Positions 1 to 12,542 of a stretch of 64,000 bases of DNA are shown in pieces. The notes below the pieces were generated by a model that had not been told where the DNA came from, made no database searches, and saw only the letters and a list, made by a program, of their open reading frames with translations. The position numbers were made by a program, and so were the translations under genes. How positions within the stretch are numbered: position 1 is the stretch's first letter; the number at the start of each line of letters is the position of its first letter. The DNA is taken from positions 992,001 to 1,056,000 of the forward strand of contig JAQJZZ010000004.1 in assembly GCA_030077755.1 (NCBI GenBank). Direction: 5' to 3'. The stretch is from Filosporella fistucella (taxonomy: Eukaryota; Ascomycota; Leotiomycetes; Helotiales).

Positions 1-107
1 AGATGCAAGAGGAATTCTTGAAGGAACAGCCAGCAGAACCTAACAGGACGGAGAGAAACCCAAGTCCTGGACTGGAGGGTGTTGCCAATATGTTCGGCGA
101 TGCTTAA
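1..107 (+). CDS. 3' end of an unidentified gene (partial)
   Basis: An open frame enters at the left edge and runs to a TAA at 105-107. It encodes about 34 hydrophilic residues rich in Glu, Pro, Arg and Asn and ends in NMFGDA. No stop interrupts it, and the next gene (729-3633) converges on it, so a gene end here fits the layout. Only the tail is visible, so no domain can be named. Low-complexity tails are common at the C-termini of fungal proteins. It could also be chance, because 105 bp of open frame is weak evidence. Confidence 0.4.
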   Translation, partial: MQEEFLKEQPAEPNRTERNPSPGLEGVANMFGDA

Positions 108-728
108 TATGTATTTCAAGTGGGCACTCGGCAGGTACTGGCGATTAGAGGTGCTTCAGCGCAAATGGGGTTTTAGGGCTTATGTAAAAGATTTCGGGAG
201 GTATAATTGATGCATTTGAGTGCGGGCAACGGCGTGGGAAAAGCATTTATGTCACCAGGTGCGTGATAATCTGGCGCTGGTACCTTGATCGTTCAATCCC
301 ACTTTACATAGCGCTACATACAAAAAAGACGAATGATTGTCCCCTAAAATCACCAGCTCGCAAAGCCAAGCCTCGAGACGGTGATATTGATAGATGGTTC
401 CCATCGATCATGTAGTGTGGCGAGTCTTGCGAAAGGAGGATAACCCCTATTCTGAACCTTAAGCGAGGGAAATATGATAGGTATCTGTGGCGAAAGATGA
501 GCGCGGGGCGCGAGGAGTGAAGAACAACAGCCTAGACCGAGATTTACGAAGTTTTATACTGACTATTCACAAGCAAGTAAAAAGAAGTTAATTCAGTGCT
601 AGGAGCACAACACCGTCCATTGCACCTGCTGCACGTCCTGTGCGTGGCGCGCGTTGGGAGCCCTGCGCGATTGAATGTCCCAAGATAGATTTATACAATA
701 AGAGTGTCTATAAAGATCATGTATCGCA
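108..728. other. intergenic region, 3' flanks of two converging genes
   Basis: Frames are short and interrupted on both strands. The stretch probably holds the 3' UTRs and terminators of the partial gene on the left and the CorA-like gene on the right. I see no repeat or RNA gene. Confidence 0.6.
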
Positions 729-3633
729 TCACACCCTCGGACTATAATACATCTTCCCCTCACTTCCACTACTATTCCCTCTCTCCACATCCACCACCAG
801 TTGTCTTCCCACCCCTTCCTCCTCTTTAACCTCCTCGCCCATCGCCTCCCTCGCTCTCCTCTCCATCTTCTCCCTCATAGCATCCGCCTGCATCATCGCT
901 CTCTTCTTCGAATCTCTATCCTTCAATACACTAGCTTTCTGCGCTAGCTCTCTCGACCAGATATATAACCCCGTTTTTGTCAGAATATAAGTAGTAGCGA
1001 GATGCACAGGATAGGTGAGAATGGCCCATATTAAAGAGGTGAATGAACGCAGGAACGAGGAGGATGAAAATGCTAGGAGGAAGGATGTGCATATTATAGC
1101 CATGGAGATGGGGAACATGTAGGTGAACTCTTCGCGGAGAGTTAGGAGACCCGAATTAAATTCTTGGACGTTCATGCCGAATACTGTGGCACAGAATGAG
1201 AGGGGCAGCTAAACTCCTGTATTAGAGAACCGTATTCAATGGTGATAGTGTCAGGGCAAGAACATACGAATATGATCGTCACAACTGTGAACAACATGAT
1301 CGATTTTCCCTGTTTCAGCGTCTCCGTTGCTTGCTTGACAGCTTCCCTCGCCTCGAAAATGCCGGATTGTTGTTGTTTCAAAGTCAAGAGATCTTTCAGT
1401 GCAGCAGATGTGATTTTGGCCGCGTCTTGCAAGGTCGTAAGCTCTGATATCCTGTTCTCGATATTGTTAAGCAGTGTATCAGCTCGTGCGAGTGTCCATT
1501 TTGCGGAGTCAGAGTGGCCAACTTGTCTTGATGTACCACTGAGGGAATCAAGCCAGTTCTCTTCACCGGGTTGTATTCTCCATTCCGCTTCTTGTGCTAT
1601 TCGTGGTTGAAGAATGTGGCGGATATGCTTGACGAACGTTTCTGCTACCATCTGTTGCTGGATCTGAATGCGAGTGAGGATATGTAGCTCGTCCAAGATA
1701 TCTTTCACTTCCTTAAGTAGATTGCCTTCCGGGTTAATGTTCAGTAGGGTATTTTGTGTTGCTGAATTATTTCCCTTGTCACGAGAATTGTATTCCTTTG
1801 AGGCGAGATGTGTATATGTGAGGAATTGATCGAAAGCTGCTGTTTGCTTGTAGGTCACTCCGCGAATGGCTTCAGCAAATATATCTACCAAATTTGGTTG
1901 TCGATCGATTGTTCTTGTTCTGTCAAAGAATACTCTCGAACATTGATCCACGATGATAAGAGCGATGTCGAAAGCTGACCGAATTTCATCTTGTCGAGCA
2001 TACTTCAGCCGCGTTCGAAGCGCTTTGTGTACTGCTGATGGATCAGCTCGGTTCTTGCCCCATCTTCTTGGAAAGCAAGATATGACGGTCTCTGGAGGTT
2101 CAACATTATTAGCATTCAATCCTCCAATAAACTCGATTTATTTAACTAACTTTCATCCAAGATCCAAAGCCACAGCTGATCAACCATGATCAGCCTGGGC
2201 ACTTTCTTGATGTCATCATGACAGTCAACGCACTTGTCTGTGGCATGCTTCTTAACACACTCATGTTGAGCTGGAGTTGTTGCACGATAGACAACCTGGT
2301 CTCTATCTCGCGCCTGTGTACTCTTCAGTGCCCCATAATATGATTGATCCAATGTTCTTCGAGGCTGCATTGGAGGATCCGCATGCAGATATTCGTACAT
2401 CAATTTTTCATCAACGTACGAATCCATAGCTACTGCCAGCTTCGCAGCTGAGCGGAGTAACTCCCCCAGGGATTGTCTCCGAGCCGTTAATGGAGCTTTG
2501 GTAGCATTAAAACTCGAAGACTGCTGATTAAGTATCCCACCGCTCAAACGGAAGCTTATGTTGGACTTCCGTGTCTCGTTTGCTGTGACCTCGCTGACAA
2601 CTTCTAGGATTGTGGAGAACTTCCTTTTGCTTGCTTCCTTCACCGCATTTGCAGATTTCATCCTCCCTTGGTCTGTCTCCCAATGCAAATATGGCATCTA
2701 TATGCGCGTCAGCTTCGAATCTGTCAAAGGTTGATTTTAAGACGCACGAAAAGGACCAGATTTTTCGGCGAGTTCTCTGTATACATGGGATCTGAACAGT
2801 ATTTAGTTCTGCTTCGGTCTTTCAAGAGCATCATGTGTCTTACCAATAGATATTACTTCAGACATAGGCCTCATTGACCTGGCATGAACCTCGCAACTGC
2901 GATCCCCGAGTTGTTGTCCTTTCCAAAATTCCGGACACAGGAGCATCTGAGTCTTGGTCCTGTCCTGGGGTCGAGATCGCACCAAAAAGTCGTCAGGCTT
3001 CGGTCTTTGCTCATGGTAATATCGAGCTATTGCTTCCTTGGCAGTTTATCAGTACTCCAGAATACACACATGTCAAGCATAGAAACTTACTTCAACCCAT
3101 ATCATATTATTTGCTGGAAAATGGAAATATCGGATCATGCTCTCTTCACAGGGTTGCATCAGTGGATTTGATCCCTCTTCATCAGACAGCAGGTCCTTCA
3201 CTGATATCTTCTGATTGGGAAATTCGTTTTCGAATCCTGGGACATCGTATGCCCTTGAGTCTTTGAAATAGATCATCGAAGCCTTTACATCATTATCGAC
3301 AGAGCTATTCAGCGAATCTCCAAGAGGCCATGATTCTCCGTGCTCCGGCTCTAATCGTTGATGCTGCTTTCTCCATTCTTTGAGATCTCCTTTGAATCTC
3401 GACAGAATGATTCCAGAGGTTGTTTTGGATTGTGCTTCAATATGTGATCTCAGTCGTCGTATCCGAATCTTCTCTTCCACAATCCGGCGTTTCGCTTTCG
3501 GTGGGAGGGTTGCGAAGAATTGCTTGTGCTCTGATGCTCGCAAGCATCCAAAATAATGAAAAGTTACATCAAGAACGCGCTCATCATGCTTTGCCGTACT
3601 GAGACAGGTCTGAGGAGCGTGAAGAACTGTCAT
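729..3633 (-). CDS. CorA-like divalent-cation transporter-family membrane protein
   Basis: Six exons (3633-3091, 3036-2844, 2791-2748, 2697-2151, 2091-1268, 1208-729) sum to 877 codons, giving about 876 residues. All junctions keep frame. The fungal CorA-like core is visible as VLFMPYLHWETD near the middle, then MVDQLWLWILDE, CFPRRWG, and a hydrophobic helix leading into FGMN (about residues 728-730). GMN is the signature of the CorA Mg2+ channel loop. A second hydrophobic helix follows near residue 750, then a charged, coiled tail. The long soluble N-terminal half is usual in this expanded fungal family, whose transport activity is largely untested. The start at 3633 is the first ATG in the frame; a further 5' exon is possible. 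Plasma or internal membrane location is inferred. Confidence 0.8.
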
Positions 3634-5148
3634 ATTTGCGAAAGAGAGAATTTAATGTACAGAGAATTACATAAAGAATTTGAAACTGACAGCAGCATGC
3701 AGATTATCAGGAACAAAACCTTGGGTCCTTACCGTAGACATATACGGAGTGTGTTCATCGGAAAACTCTGACCATGCAACTATAGGGAGGATCCCCATCC
3801 CGATTCCTCATCTTCAAGGATTCTAAGTAAAGCACAGAAGGCTGATACTCCTCCCACCCTATCAGGATCTACTTGAGAGGAAGACTGACCAGCTTGCCCA
3901 ATAATTTCCTCCGCAATTCCATGGCCCCCAAACGTAAGCGCGCAGATATTCTCCCCCGTTGCAACAGCTGAATGTCTCTCCCTACACAACACGAGCGCCA
4001 CCAACGCCCATTAACGGCAGGAGAGTGTGTCCATGAACAATTGAAATTAAGCTCATGAAAACCACTGGATATATTCTACGCGAACAGAAACGGACGGACC
4101 GAGCCAGGTCTGTTTTCTTGGTTTGTCTGATCAATTTCCGATAGGGTGCATATCAACATGCTGGGTCCCAGCACGATTTGATTGGGGTTTGGGGGGAACA
4201 AGCATTTGTGATTTCTGGAGAAAAGCTTTGGGGGCTGTGAAGGATAAGCTTTCAGGGCTTGTTCAGTGTGGAGCCAGTTTCGACACTTGACCTGCGATTA
4301 TTGTTGCTCGCAAGAAGAAAAGGGGCTTAGCAGTGTTATGGTAGAAGAGGTCTACCCGCTGGGAGCAGCGTTTATGAAACAGGTTCGTTTTGGTGGGTCG
4401 TGCAAAAGAATCCTCCCAAACCATAATTAGCCCCTGAGAGCGCCCACAATTGGCGTGGATTTATCTCGATATTTCAACATATTGAGTGCAGCTTTCGATA
4501 CTGTTCCATCACTTGCTTGCTGCGCTGAGGATCGGGAATCTTGAAGCAAAAGAGTCCAAGAAGATCAGAAGCTGTATACCAGAAGGTCGCATTCCAGGAA
4601 GGAGTGCAAAAGAACGAGAAATCTAAAATAGCAAAATATCGAAAAGTAAAGGGCCCTAACCTCTTGGCCCAGCTCCCGACGAGCTGTTTTGGCCAAGTGC
4701 AAACACATTTCCCCTTGATTGTTACTTATTTGATGAAATTTGGTTTACTAAATATAGCTGGCTGTCATTGAAGGGTGTATCTAGATATAAGATGTTTCAG
4801 CAAGCAGCAGCTGGGTTTAGCGGCGATCAAAGGCGACGATGGTTGAAGGTTCGATTTAGTAAATTAAACACTCTACGACTACTCGAACTCTCTGGTACAA
4901 AACGGGTTACCGACCTTTGAATGTGTTTATCGGGATCAATTTTTATGCTTCCCTACTGAAATTGAATTATTCCTCTCACTACTTAGTAAATGGATTCTTA
5001 TCTGCGCCAATTACTATTTTCCCGTGTTTTATTGCAACGTAAGACACGGCAATCATCCTCTGCAGTGCTTAAGCGCCGTGTAAAGTCTAAATAACAAACT
5101 GAATGTACGTTTGAAACCCGAAACCTTTTCATGTGCTCGCTAATGCAA
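3634..5148. other. intergenic region upstream of the CorA-like gene
   Basis: About 1.5 kb between two minus-strand genes. It should hold the promoter of the CorA-like gene and the 3' flank of the methyltransferase. The frame at 3780-4004 (minus) begins on a TTG and has no convincing splice partner. I see no RNA gene or long repeat. Confidence 0.5.
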
Positions 5149-6386
5149 CTATTCAGGCTTCTGGCCATACACAGCAATACTGGAACAATCAGTTAAGTCC
5201 TTGGCGAGATCGCAGGGACTCACATCTCAAAGTATGCATGAATCTTGGTATTTTTCAGTTCATTCCTGACCTTAATCAAGAAGACGTCTAGCTCGGCCTT
5301 CGACCAGCCTAGCACGCGCGTGAAAATTCCAACGCTTATTGCTTCTAAACCACCTCCTAGATTCTCCAGTTGCCACATGCCTTTTGAATTAGCCACTGCT
5401 GCAGAAACTGAAGATGTAGGGGCACATACCGATTTCCTTGAGCTTCTTATCTTTTGGCCAACGATTTGTCGGCCAGAAGTATTTGGTCTCAACAACGTTA
5501 GTGAAGCCGGCTGCAATCATCTGATCCTTATACAGAGTTGCGCATCTGGGGTTCCGTCCAACTTTTGTGCAGCCTTCCTCAAATAGCTCGGACCTGCAAG
5601 TATTAGCCTCGAAGGTCCCCTCCTTTAGAAGTTGGATATACCATTTCAGTAAAGCGGAGTCTTCAGGAAACTCTCCATCGTTAAGTCTCACTGGATAAGT
5701 GATGTCGGCCATTTCCAGATAGCCACCAGGAGTAGTGAATTCAAACGCTTGCCCAACAAATTTGGGGACATCAGCAATTGATCCGATCATCATTCGGCTA
5801 TAGATGAAATCGAACTTTGTTGAATACGTCCAATTTTCTTCGATATCGTCCACTTGAAAGGATAAGTTTGGGGGAAGGAAATTTGGCTGGATTGGACTCA
5901 GATCCACACCGAGTACTTTACTCTCTGGATGCTCGTCTGCAAAATCGATTGCCCAGATTCCCGTTCCAGTTCCAATGTCAAGGACGTTATGCAATATCTT
6001 GTCTTCGGGGAATGGTGTCACGAACAGTTTGCCCCCAAAAGTCAACATACACTGATGATGCTGGAAGTCCAGCCGATCTTTCTCAACTTCATCATTTGGG
6101 AAAGCATATGCTCCATCCTATTCACGAGACTCAGGACAAAGTTGCTAAGAAAAGAGATGTGGGTAATCCTCGTCGCTTCAGGAAATTGACATCTCAATTC
6201 TTCACATACCTTGTACGCGTGATAAGTTCGTCCGTTTTCTTCTCGATATTTCAAGATGCTAGAGGCAATTGACGTCGTGGAAGACGCAAGGCTTTCGCCT
6301 CCAAGCGCCGAGTCTCCATCATCCCAGTCATCACCTTCGGCTTCATCAATGGCTGCAGTCGGTATAGTAGCTGCTGGTTCCGCCAT
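5149..6386 (-). CDS. LaeA-like SAM-dependent methyltransferase
   Basis: Four exons (6386-6210, 6117-5430, 5380-5224, 5179-5149) make about 350 residues. Removing the introns restores the family's sequence order: an acidic N-terminus, YHAYK joined to DGAYAFPNDE, the SAM-binding motif I LDIGTGTGIW (about residues 105-114), an acidic motif GVDLSPIQP, and the C-terminal HAYF-IIAVYGQKP end. These are hallmarks of the fungal LaeA/TAM-domain methyltransferases, soluble enzymes using S-adenosylmethionine. True LaeA is the global regulator of secondary metabolism. Fungal genomes hold many paralogues with unknown substrates, and this one has no biosynthetic cluster beside it, so I call it LaeA-like only. 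The last exon is just 31 nt and the last intron 44 nt. Confidence 0.88.
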
Positions 6387-7822
6387 GTTGAAAGTGAGAA
6401 GTTGCTCGACAACCTAGCGAGTCCAAGAACGGGTATAGAAAATAGGAAAAGTTCAGCAGGAGCTCTGACCGGAAGTTAACTTTGCAAATATGTAGGACGC
6501 GGGCACACACTTAGTGCCTTTCCATTGCCTGAACGAACAAGACCGAGCAACGGCCCTTCTTGGCAAGAAATTCGCTGTTATCGCTGTATTGGCTGTGGGA
6601 ATGATTCCGAATCGAAGTGCTGTCAAGCACCCTGCCCCATATCACTGGCCTGTTGTCCGGAAATGCTTCCGCAAGTTGCGTTTGTGACCGGTGAGAGATG
6701 GAGATGACAGCGGGGGATGGGATTGATACTTCCGAGCCACGAAGGCAATATTTTGTACTGCATTCTGCCCAGGATAGATACTGCGCATGCCATCACCTAT
6801 GCCCTCGACCCGCAGTACTAGTCGAATTGCAATTAATTCTAGATCTCCAGTTCGTGGCGAATTGTGGAGAACGGTGCGATGGTATCAGTTCATCCGTGAA
6901 GACTGTTGTGTTATCGTATATGCTATTTTGATATCATATCTGCCCTCTCAGTCAGACGTCTCTCAGTTTTCCAGATCATCACAATGTGCCCTGTTTCGCT
7001 GAACCAAGTGCAGTGGTCCTTTTGGCCCTCTCTGATCATGATGGGGCGGCAAGTTCTGAGCTGGTGAAATTGTGATTCGCAAAGACACTCCACGGAGCCA
7101 ACGGAATATGTCCAGAAGAGAATGTAAGCTGCAAGAAGACGGCACAGTTCTGGATCACCCCTCTAAGACGGGAGGGGAAGGTAGTTCTTCAAATGCTAAT
7201 GCTGATGGACGGCTCGTCTTATGTTGGAAAAGGAGTTTGAAAAACTGCTAGCATGTACCGAGCAAGCGTGTGTATGATCTTTTTGCTTGGTACAAGCAAG
7301 TCGTCTTCAAAATTCTCGTGTTGTACAAAAAGAACGGAAAGTGAGGTAGGTGGCTCGGACGTGCCGAATTGAGGGTCGTTTTTGGCTGCAGCGGGTAAAG
7401 CGAACATGGTCTGAGGCCAAGACAAGCTCTTCATGGCATGATTTAGCGGCGGGAACTAGAGAACAGCTTCTGTGCGTTAATGCATTTACAATATCCGTTA
7501 CCAGAATCTGAAACTTAAAATGTACCTATACATAGGTACCTACTTACGTTAGGATGTCAGTCACATTTTGAGTGTCTTTCTGTGAACCTTGAGATGCTCG
7601 GAGAACTCTGCTCTAGTTGATATGTAGGTTATGTACTTCAGCTGAATACTCCATCTTTCATTAAATAATCCTTCTTTACATACAATCATTACTCCAACCA
7701 AGGGTATAAATCTATATCCACCAGGTATGTTAGCCCACCCTGAAAACTCATGCACGCCAACCACTAGAGCCCCCCGTCCCCCCCCCATAACACCAACGAC
7801 CTCTTAATTAATCCATTCCAAA
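6387..7822. other. intergenic region between the LaeA-like gene and LRO1
   Basis: This 1.4 kb holds the upstream region of the methyltransferase and the 3' flank of LRO1. Open frames are short and show no family resemblance. Near 7525-7550 lies a small palindromic run built on TAGGTACCTA. A poly-C tract sits near 7780. I see no gene. Confidence 0.55.
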
Positions 7823-9817
7823 TCACAAGTACTCCTCCTCCTCGTAGACCTTTACCCTCTCTGCATATTCCTTGATGTCGCTCACCACATTCTCTCCAAC
7901 ACCATCTCCCTTGCCAGCAGCGACTCTCAAAATAAGGTCATTCAAACTTTGCCTTCCCAATATGTCGACATGATCGCCTGTATTCGGGCCACCACGAGGA
8001 CTGAACCTGTCTGGCTCATGGGGCATTTCATACACCTTCACCTTAACACCAGCTGGGTTGTAGCGATGCATATTCCAGCCTTTGTTACACATATAGCCCA
8101 CTGAGAGGAGATTGACGGTCCCATCTCCTTCACCAAGAATTACGCCGTGGTCAATGTTACCTTGGATAAGCGCCGTATCAATAGTGATGTTCAAGGAGGA
8201 AAGAGGGTTATCAGGAGTCCGGTAGAAATAGGCGCGTTCCGTAGGCTTGCCGATCCCTGCGAAATTTATTAGATATGTAGCTTAGGTTGTGACTGAGGGA
8301 TCACTTACCATAGAAACAGTAGATTTTCAGATTAGGGGCAAGCGGCAAGCGAGTTTCGAGCGGATTGATCCACTTCCTCGGATCCTTTTCGTTGGCATCG
8401 ACTTCAGCTGTTGTGTGAGCTACTCCATGGGAATAGCTTCGCTTGATAGCATCTTGATACCATTCCTCTGTCGTATTCATCAGGTAGGAAAGGCTTCCTT
8501 CCACCGTCAGATTCCTGTACCCATTTGTTCCGTTGAATTGTTTGAAATTCAGGAACTGCCCGTAGCTTATTTCTTGGCCAGGAGAATCATCTGGAGCCCA
8601 AGTGTCGTTACCCCAGACAGCATCACCTCCAATAGGGAGCATAGAGCTTATCCCAGGCATAGCTCTGAAGATTTCGGCTCGTTCTTCTTTGCTGAGAAAT
8701 TTCTCCAAGCCATAGACAGCGAAAGCATTAAGTTGTGCTGTATCCTTCATCTCACCACTGAGTACTGCTGGAAGCCCTTTTAAGGCGCCGAGCATACATC
8801 CACTAATGTTGATCCACGAATCGACATGTTTGTCAACCCAATCGTCTCCACCATTGCCTCCCTCGGCTGCGGCAACCCAATGGAAGAAATAGAACAAGAC
8901 TTGGCTTCCCATAGAATGTGACACGAGAACAGCCTTCTTGCCTGATGTTTCAAGCCCCAACTCGATATACATCTTCAACCTGGTAAAGTATTGGTCTCTG
9001 ACCTGGAGATTCGCATATGAAAGCCTCCAATCATATGCAGCTGTATAACTGTTTGTAGGGTCGTATCCAATGGTTGCTAGGTTTTCCAGAATCTTATTCC
9101 ATATCCAATATCCGGTTATGAAAAAGTCTGCTGCATCGAAGCCTTGAGCAGCACGTAGTTTTATGCCACCTGGCGGATCCAGACCTGTCTTCTTATCAAG
9201 CATTATATGTTTCTTCCATCCCTCCTTGTCTAATACGAGTGCCCTCATCATGCTCCAGCTTCCCCATAATCGTTTCCTGAAATATTGCCGGGAACTGTTC
9301 GTTGTACCCCAAGATTCGAGACCAGTAGATATTACACCTGGAATCATAATGACAGGGTGTTTTGCTCGCACACCTTGTGCCAAAAGACTTAACCCGACAG
9401 AGAAAGAATCGTAGTTGACTGCTTCCCTTTCTCCTTTCTTGAATTTACATCTTAGCATCACTTTTGACTTCCTCTAGTGATAAAACATACCGCCAAGTCC
9501 CTTGCATCTTTCATGAAGCCAGCAGGTAATACATCCATCAAGCTATCCATACTCAAGTCACCAAACTCCGGGAAGTCGATAAGATCACTTCTACCAGCGA
9601 AAAACCCCGCCACCACGATACCAAATAGGCCGCCGAGAAAGAATATGAAGCCATTCCGCCGCTTCCTTGTCTTGTGTTCATGATGAGAGCTCTTTTTGAT
9701 TTTAGAGACCGGTGCAAGTTCTACTTTCCCGGCTTTCTCGGGGCTACTTTCTCGTGGAGTGTTAGAGTTAGAGTCGCTGGCGATCCCTTGGACTCTTTTC
9801 CGAAGATTTGAAGGCAT
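7823..9817 (-). CDS. LRO1: phospholipid:diacylglycerol acyltransferase (PDAT)
   Basis: Three exons (9817-9491, 9437-8309, 8256-7823) give about 629 residues. The enzyme moves an acyl chain from the sn-2 position of a phospholipid to diacylglycerol, making triacylglycerol in the ER and on lipid droplets. A basic N-terminus precedes one membrane helix (about 57-74). The LCAT-family catalytic domain lies on the lumenal side: the lid region GLESWGT (about 148), the AYDWRLSY substrate region, nucleophile Ser in HSMGS (about 284), catalytic Asp in GEGDGTV (about 530) and His in GDHVDILG (about 581). All three triad residues are intact. The start is the ATG at MPSNLRKR; the open frame extends upstream only through non-ATG codons. 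It diverges from the MAK3 homologue over a 345 bp gap. Confidence 0.95.
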
Positions 9818-10162
9818 ATCTAGAGCTCTCGAAGACAGTAACAACCAAAGAGGGAAACGAAGATGTTATTGGAAGCTGGCAACCATGGCTGTTGACCGCT
9901 CCTGATGCATCATATAGTCCTAGGTCAAATTCACCACGCGACCCGGGACACCGTGGGCAGGCGCGACCGTGGGACCGCCTACGTAATGCGACAATGACAT
10001 TTTTTAAGGTTGTCGCTGCCGGAGTTTGTCCCTGGAGCTACTTCTCTTTCAGCCTTGCCATGCCCCTGCCACACTGCATGTGAAAGTGAGGATCACCCTC
10101 TAACTTGTCTTGGTGCCTAGGTATCAATTCTTCTCGGGCACATTCTCAGCCCTCACGACAAC
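9818..10162. promoter_or_regulatory. shared divergent promoter region LRO1 / MAK3
   Basis: These 345 bp separate the start codons of two divergent genes and so must hold both promoters. A GC-rich block lies at about 9935-9985. No clear TATA box is seen on either side. Confidence 0.6.
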
Positions 10163-10773
10163 ATGGCGGAAGATGGGAAGAGCAAAGGGAAAGCATCCGG
10201 GCTACCATCGGAATTACGTTACATCCAATATGAGCATTCTCTCGAAAAGCAATATCTGCCAGCCATACGAGCCATCATTTCGAAAGATTTGAGCGAGCCT
10301 TACAGTATCTATGTATACCGGTATTTCCTGTACCAATGGGGGGACTTGTGCTTTCTGGTATTCAACGCCTCACCTCAACTGTCCCGTCTCAAAGTTGACC
10401 GCAGTAGGCTTTGGATCCTGAAGACTCTTCACTGATCGGCGTCGTCGTGTGCAAACTCGAAACCCATCAATCACATTTCCCTCCGACCCTTCGAGGGTAT
10501 ATCGCAATGCTAGCCGTCTCCTCCTCTTACCGTGGTCATGGCATAGCTACAACTCTAGTGAAAAAGGCTATTGATGCTATGGTCTCTCGAAACGCGGACG
10601 AGGTAATCCTGGAGACCGAGGAGACGAATGTGCCAGCCATGAAATTATACGAGCGTTTGGGGTTCATACGGAGCAAGAAACTACACAGATACTATCTAAA
10701 TGGTAATAGCGCATATCGACTTGTTCTGCAACTTAAGAAGACGGTGGACATGATCGGTGGAGAGATGGTATAG
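10163..10773 (+). CDS. MAK3: NatC N-terminal acetyltransferase catalytic subunit (Naa30/Mak3)
   Basis: Two exons (10163-10357 and 10408-10773; 50 bp intron ending in TAG) give 186 residues. The GNAT fold is clear: an N-terminal part with LRYIQYEHS and LSEPYSIYVYRYFL, then YIAMLAVSSSYRGHGIA, whose RGHGIA is the acetyl-CoA pyrophosphate loop, then EVILETEETNVPAMKLYERLGF and a C-terminal RYYLNG. This order matches Naa30/Mak3, the catalytic subunit of NatC, which acetylates N-termini such as Met-Leu and Met-Ile during translation. Partner subunits (Naa35, Naa38) are not in this window. The ATG at 10163 begins a typical length for the family. Confidence 0.93.
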
Positions 10774-10925
10774 CTATGGTGCGGTGAACGAAGCTCCATA
10801 TGCGACGAAAATTTGGTTACATGTTACATCGGTTGGGTGTCTGCGCAGCATGCAACACATGCTTAAAGACCGCCAGAGCTATCATCTTCATAAGATGCTA
10901 AAGCAAATGGGTATTTAGAACCAAT

Positions 10926-12147
10926 TTACTCCAAGGGTCGCCAATCACCCTCATACTTCTTCTTTTTGTAAAAGAAACCGTCCAATTTCACATTGCTTTT
11001 CTCTGAGGCAGCCCGAAATATCTCGGTAGAGCTGTACAGAGATGCTTTGATGTCATAATCATTCTTGGAAGTAAGTCCAAGGTAAGTGTAGGCATCTAGA
11101 AACTCAGCGCCTGATGACGATCTATTGCAGAGTCAGACTTACCGCATTTATAGTAGATCCCTCTCCCACGGGTTTCAATCACACCCAGGTCTTTCAACTT
11201 ATGAAGAATTCGAGAAACATCCTTTATATCCGTAAAATCTTTCGTATAGATGCAGATGAGTCGGTCTTTTCTTGCCTCACCATCATCTGGGGCTACTTTG
11301 GCGGCGATTCCAAGCTCGTTGTTCACAGTGTTACGGGCAACAACTTCCCATACTTCATTAACTTCACTTGGAGAGCAGAATATCATCCACTAAGAGTGTT
11401 AGCATGCTATCTTTGACCTCTAGGTATGGTATCAACCTTTCCACTAGTGAGGTGCAATTCAACCGCCGTATCTAGTAATTTGTTGACCATCGCGTCTCTT
11501 TGGGTGTTAAAAGCCCTGGTGATGCTTGTCTTTGCCTTCCCAGAGCTATTTTTTTCAATCTCTTGCTTGAATTGGGTCAGTTCTGCAAGAATCTTGCCAC
11601 CTTCAACCACAAATTTGGGAGTATCACTGTTCTCCTCTTGCGGTCCTTCGCTGGGCATCTTCTCTTGTTCGTAGACGAATTTCTTCGGTGCCTCACGGAA
11701 TGGGTTTGTGACAAATATCCATGGTATCTGGCTTGAAAGCTGGGTAGTAGCAGGAGGGAGGCGTTTGAGAAATTCGTCAGTCGTTTCTGATAATTGCCTA
11801 GCACAAGATACGCCCTCATATGGGTTGTACAATTTGGGCCCCTTGAAAGAGGTAGTTGATGCGAGTTTGGCATCAGCTACCTCCTCGGGTGTAGGCACCC
11901 TTTGATTCCACCATTCCTGGGGATCAAAAGTCTGTGCTCTCCGTTCGAAATCTTGTTTTGTAGCCTCGTCGCCTTGCTCCGTCAGCCTTGTTATAGGAGT
12001 TCTGAAAGTAAAGTTACCATAAAAATCTGATTCATCTGATAGATAATGAGTATCTTCAAGCTGTAGCTTGTTTACTTCTCGCCTTATGGCCATCGTGAAA
12101 TTGACATCTGTAGAATCTGTATGTGAGAGTACCTGAATGTGCCTCAT
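10926..12147 (-). CDS. DUF1917 / Bles03-like (UPF0696) protein
   Basis: Three exons (12147-11437, 11389-11143, 11095-10926) give about 375 residues. Recognisable segments are WWNQRVPTPEE, PWIFVTNPF, SEVNEVWEVVARNTVNNELG, KVAPDDG, RLICIYTKDFTD and IYYKC joined across an intron to DAYTYLGL. This matches the DUF1917 family typified by human Bles03 (C11orf68), whose crystal structure has an eIF4E-like fold. The molecular function is not established. It shares a 395 bp divergent promoter with DPH7, a translation-factor modification gene, and ends 152 bp from MAK3. An alternative start (MAIRREVN) lies 18 residues downstream. Confidence 0.85.
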
Positions 12148-12542
12148 TAAATGCGTGAATCAACCATCAAAAAACCTCAGCCGTGAGCGAGGATTGACAC
12201 GTCAAACGTTGATTCTGGATAGAACAAAGTAGTTGGCTGAATGAGACTCTGAATGTAAAGTAATCCTCGACAATATTCAGAGATCAATTGCTCATTTTCA
12301 CTTCATGAGAAAGAAGTTAAATCAACGTAGAAAGTTGGTTCTGGTATGGAAGTCACGCTACGCTCGGACTAAATTGATCAACGAGGCTAACCCGCTCTGC
12401 CCACATGGCTCCCTTGAAAGAAACTGCCACCTCCCACATCCTTCACCACGCTGCTCGCCGGGACAAACACATTATTGTGCAGATTTATCTTTCATAAACA
12501 GGACACCGAGAAGCCACTGTCATTTCAGAGCCAATTTTGGTC
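12148..12542. promoter_or_regulatory. shared divergent promoter region DUF1917 gene / DPH7
   Basis: These 395 bp lie between divergent start codons and contain only short frames. No TATA box is obvious. Confidence 0.55.

Noticed and set aside
3780..4004. Minus-strand frame reading like CRERHSAVATGENICALTFGGHG, a possible extra 5' exon of the CorA-like gene
   Set aside because: It starts on TTG, is preceded by a stop, and no donor/acceptor pair joined it in frame to the exon starting at 3633.
4840..4862. GGTTCGATT resembling a tRNA B box
   Set aside because: No matching A box, acceptor stem or T-loop pairing could be found around it.
8289..8783. 164-codon plus-strand frame
   Set aside because: It lies antisense to LRO1 catalytic exons, whose family motifs are unambiguous.
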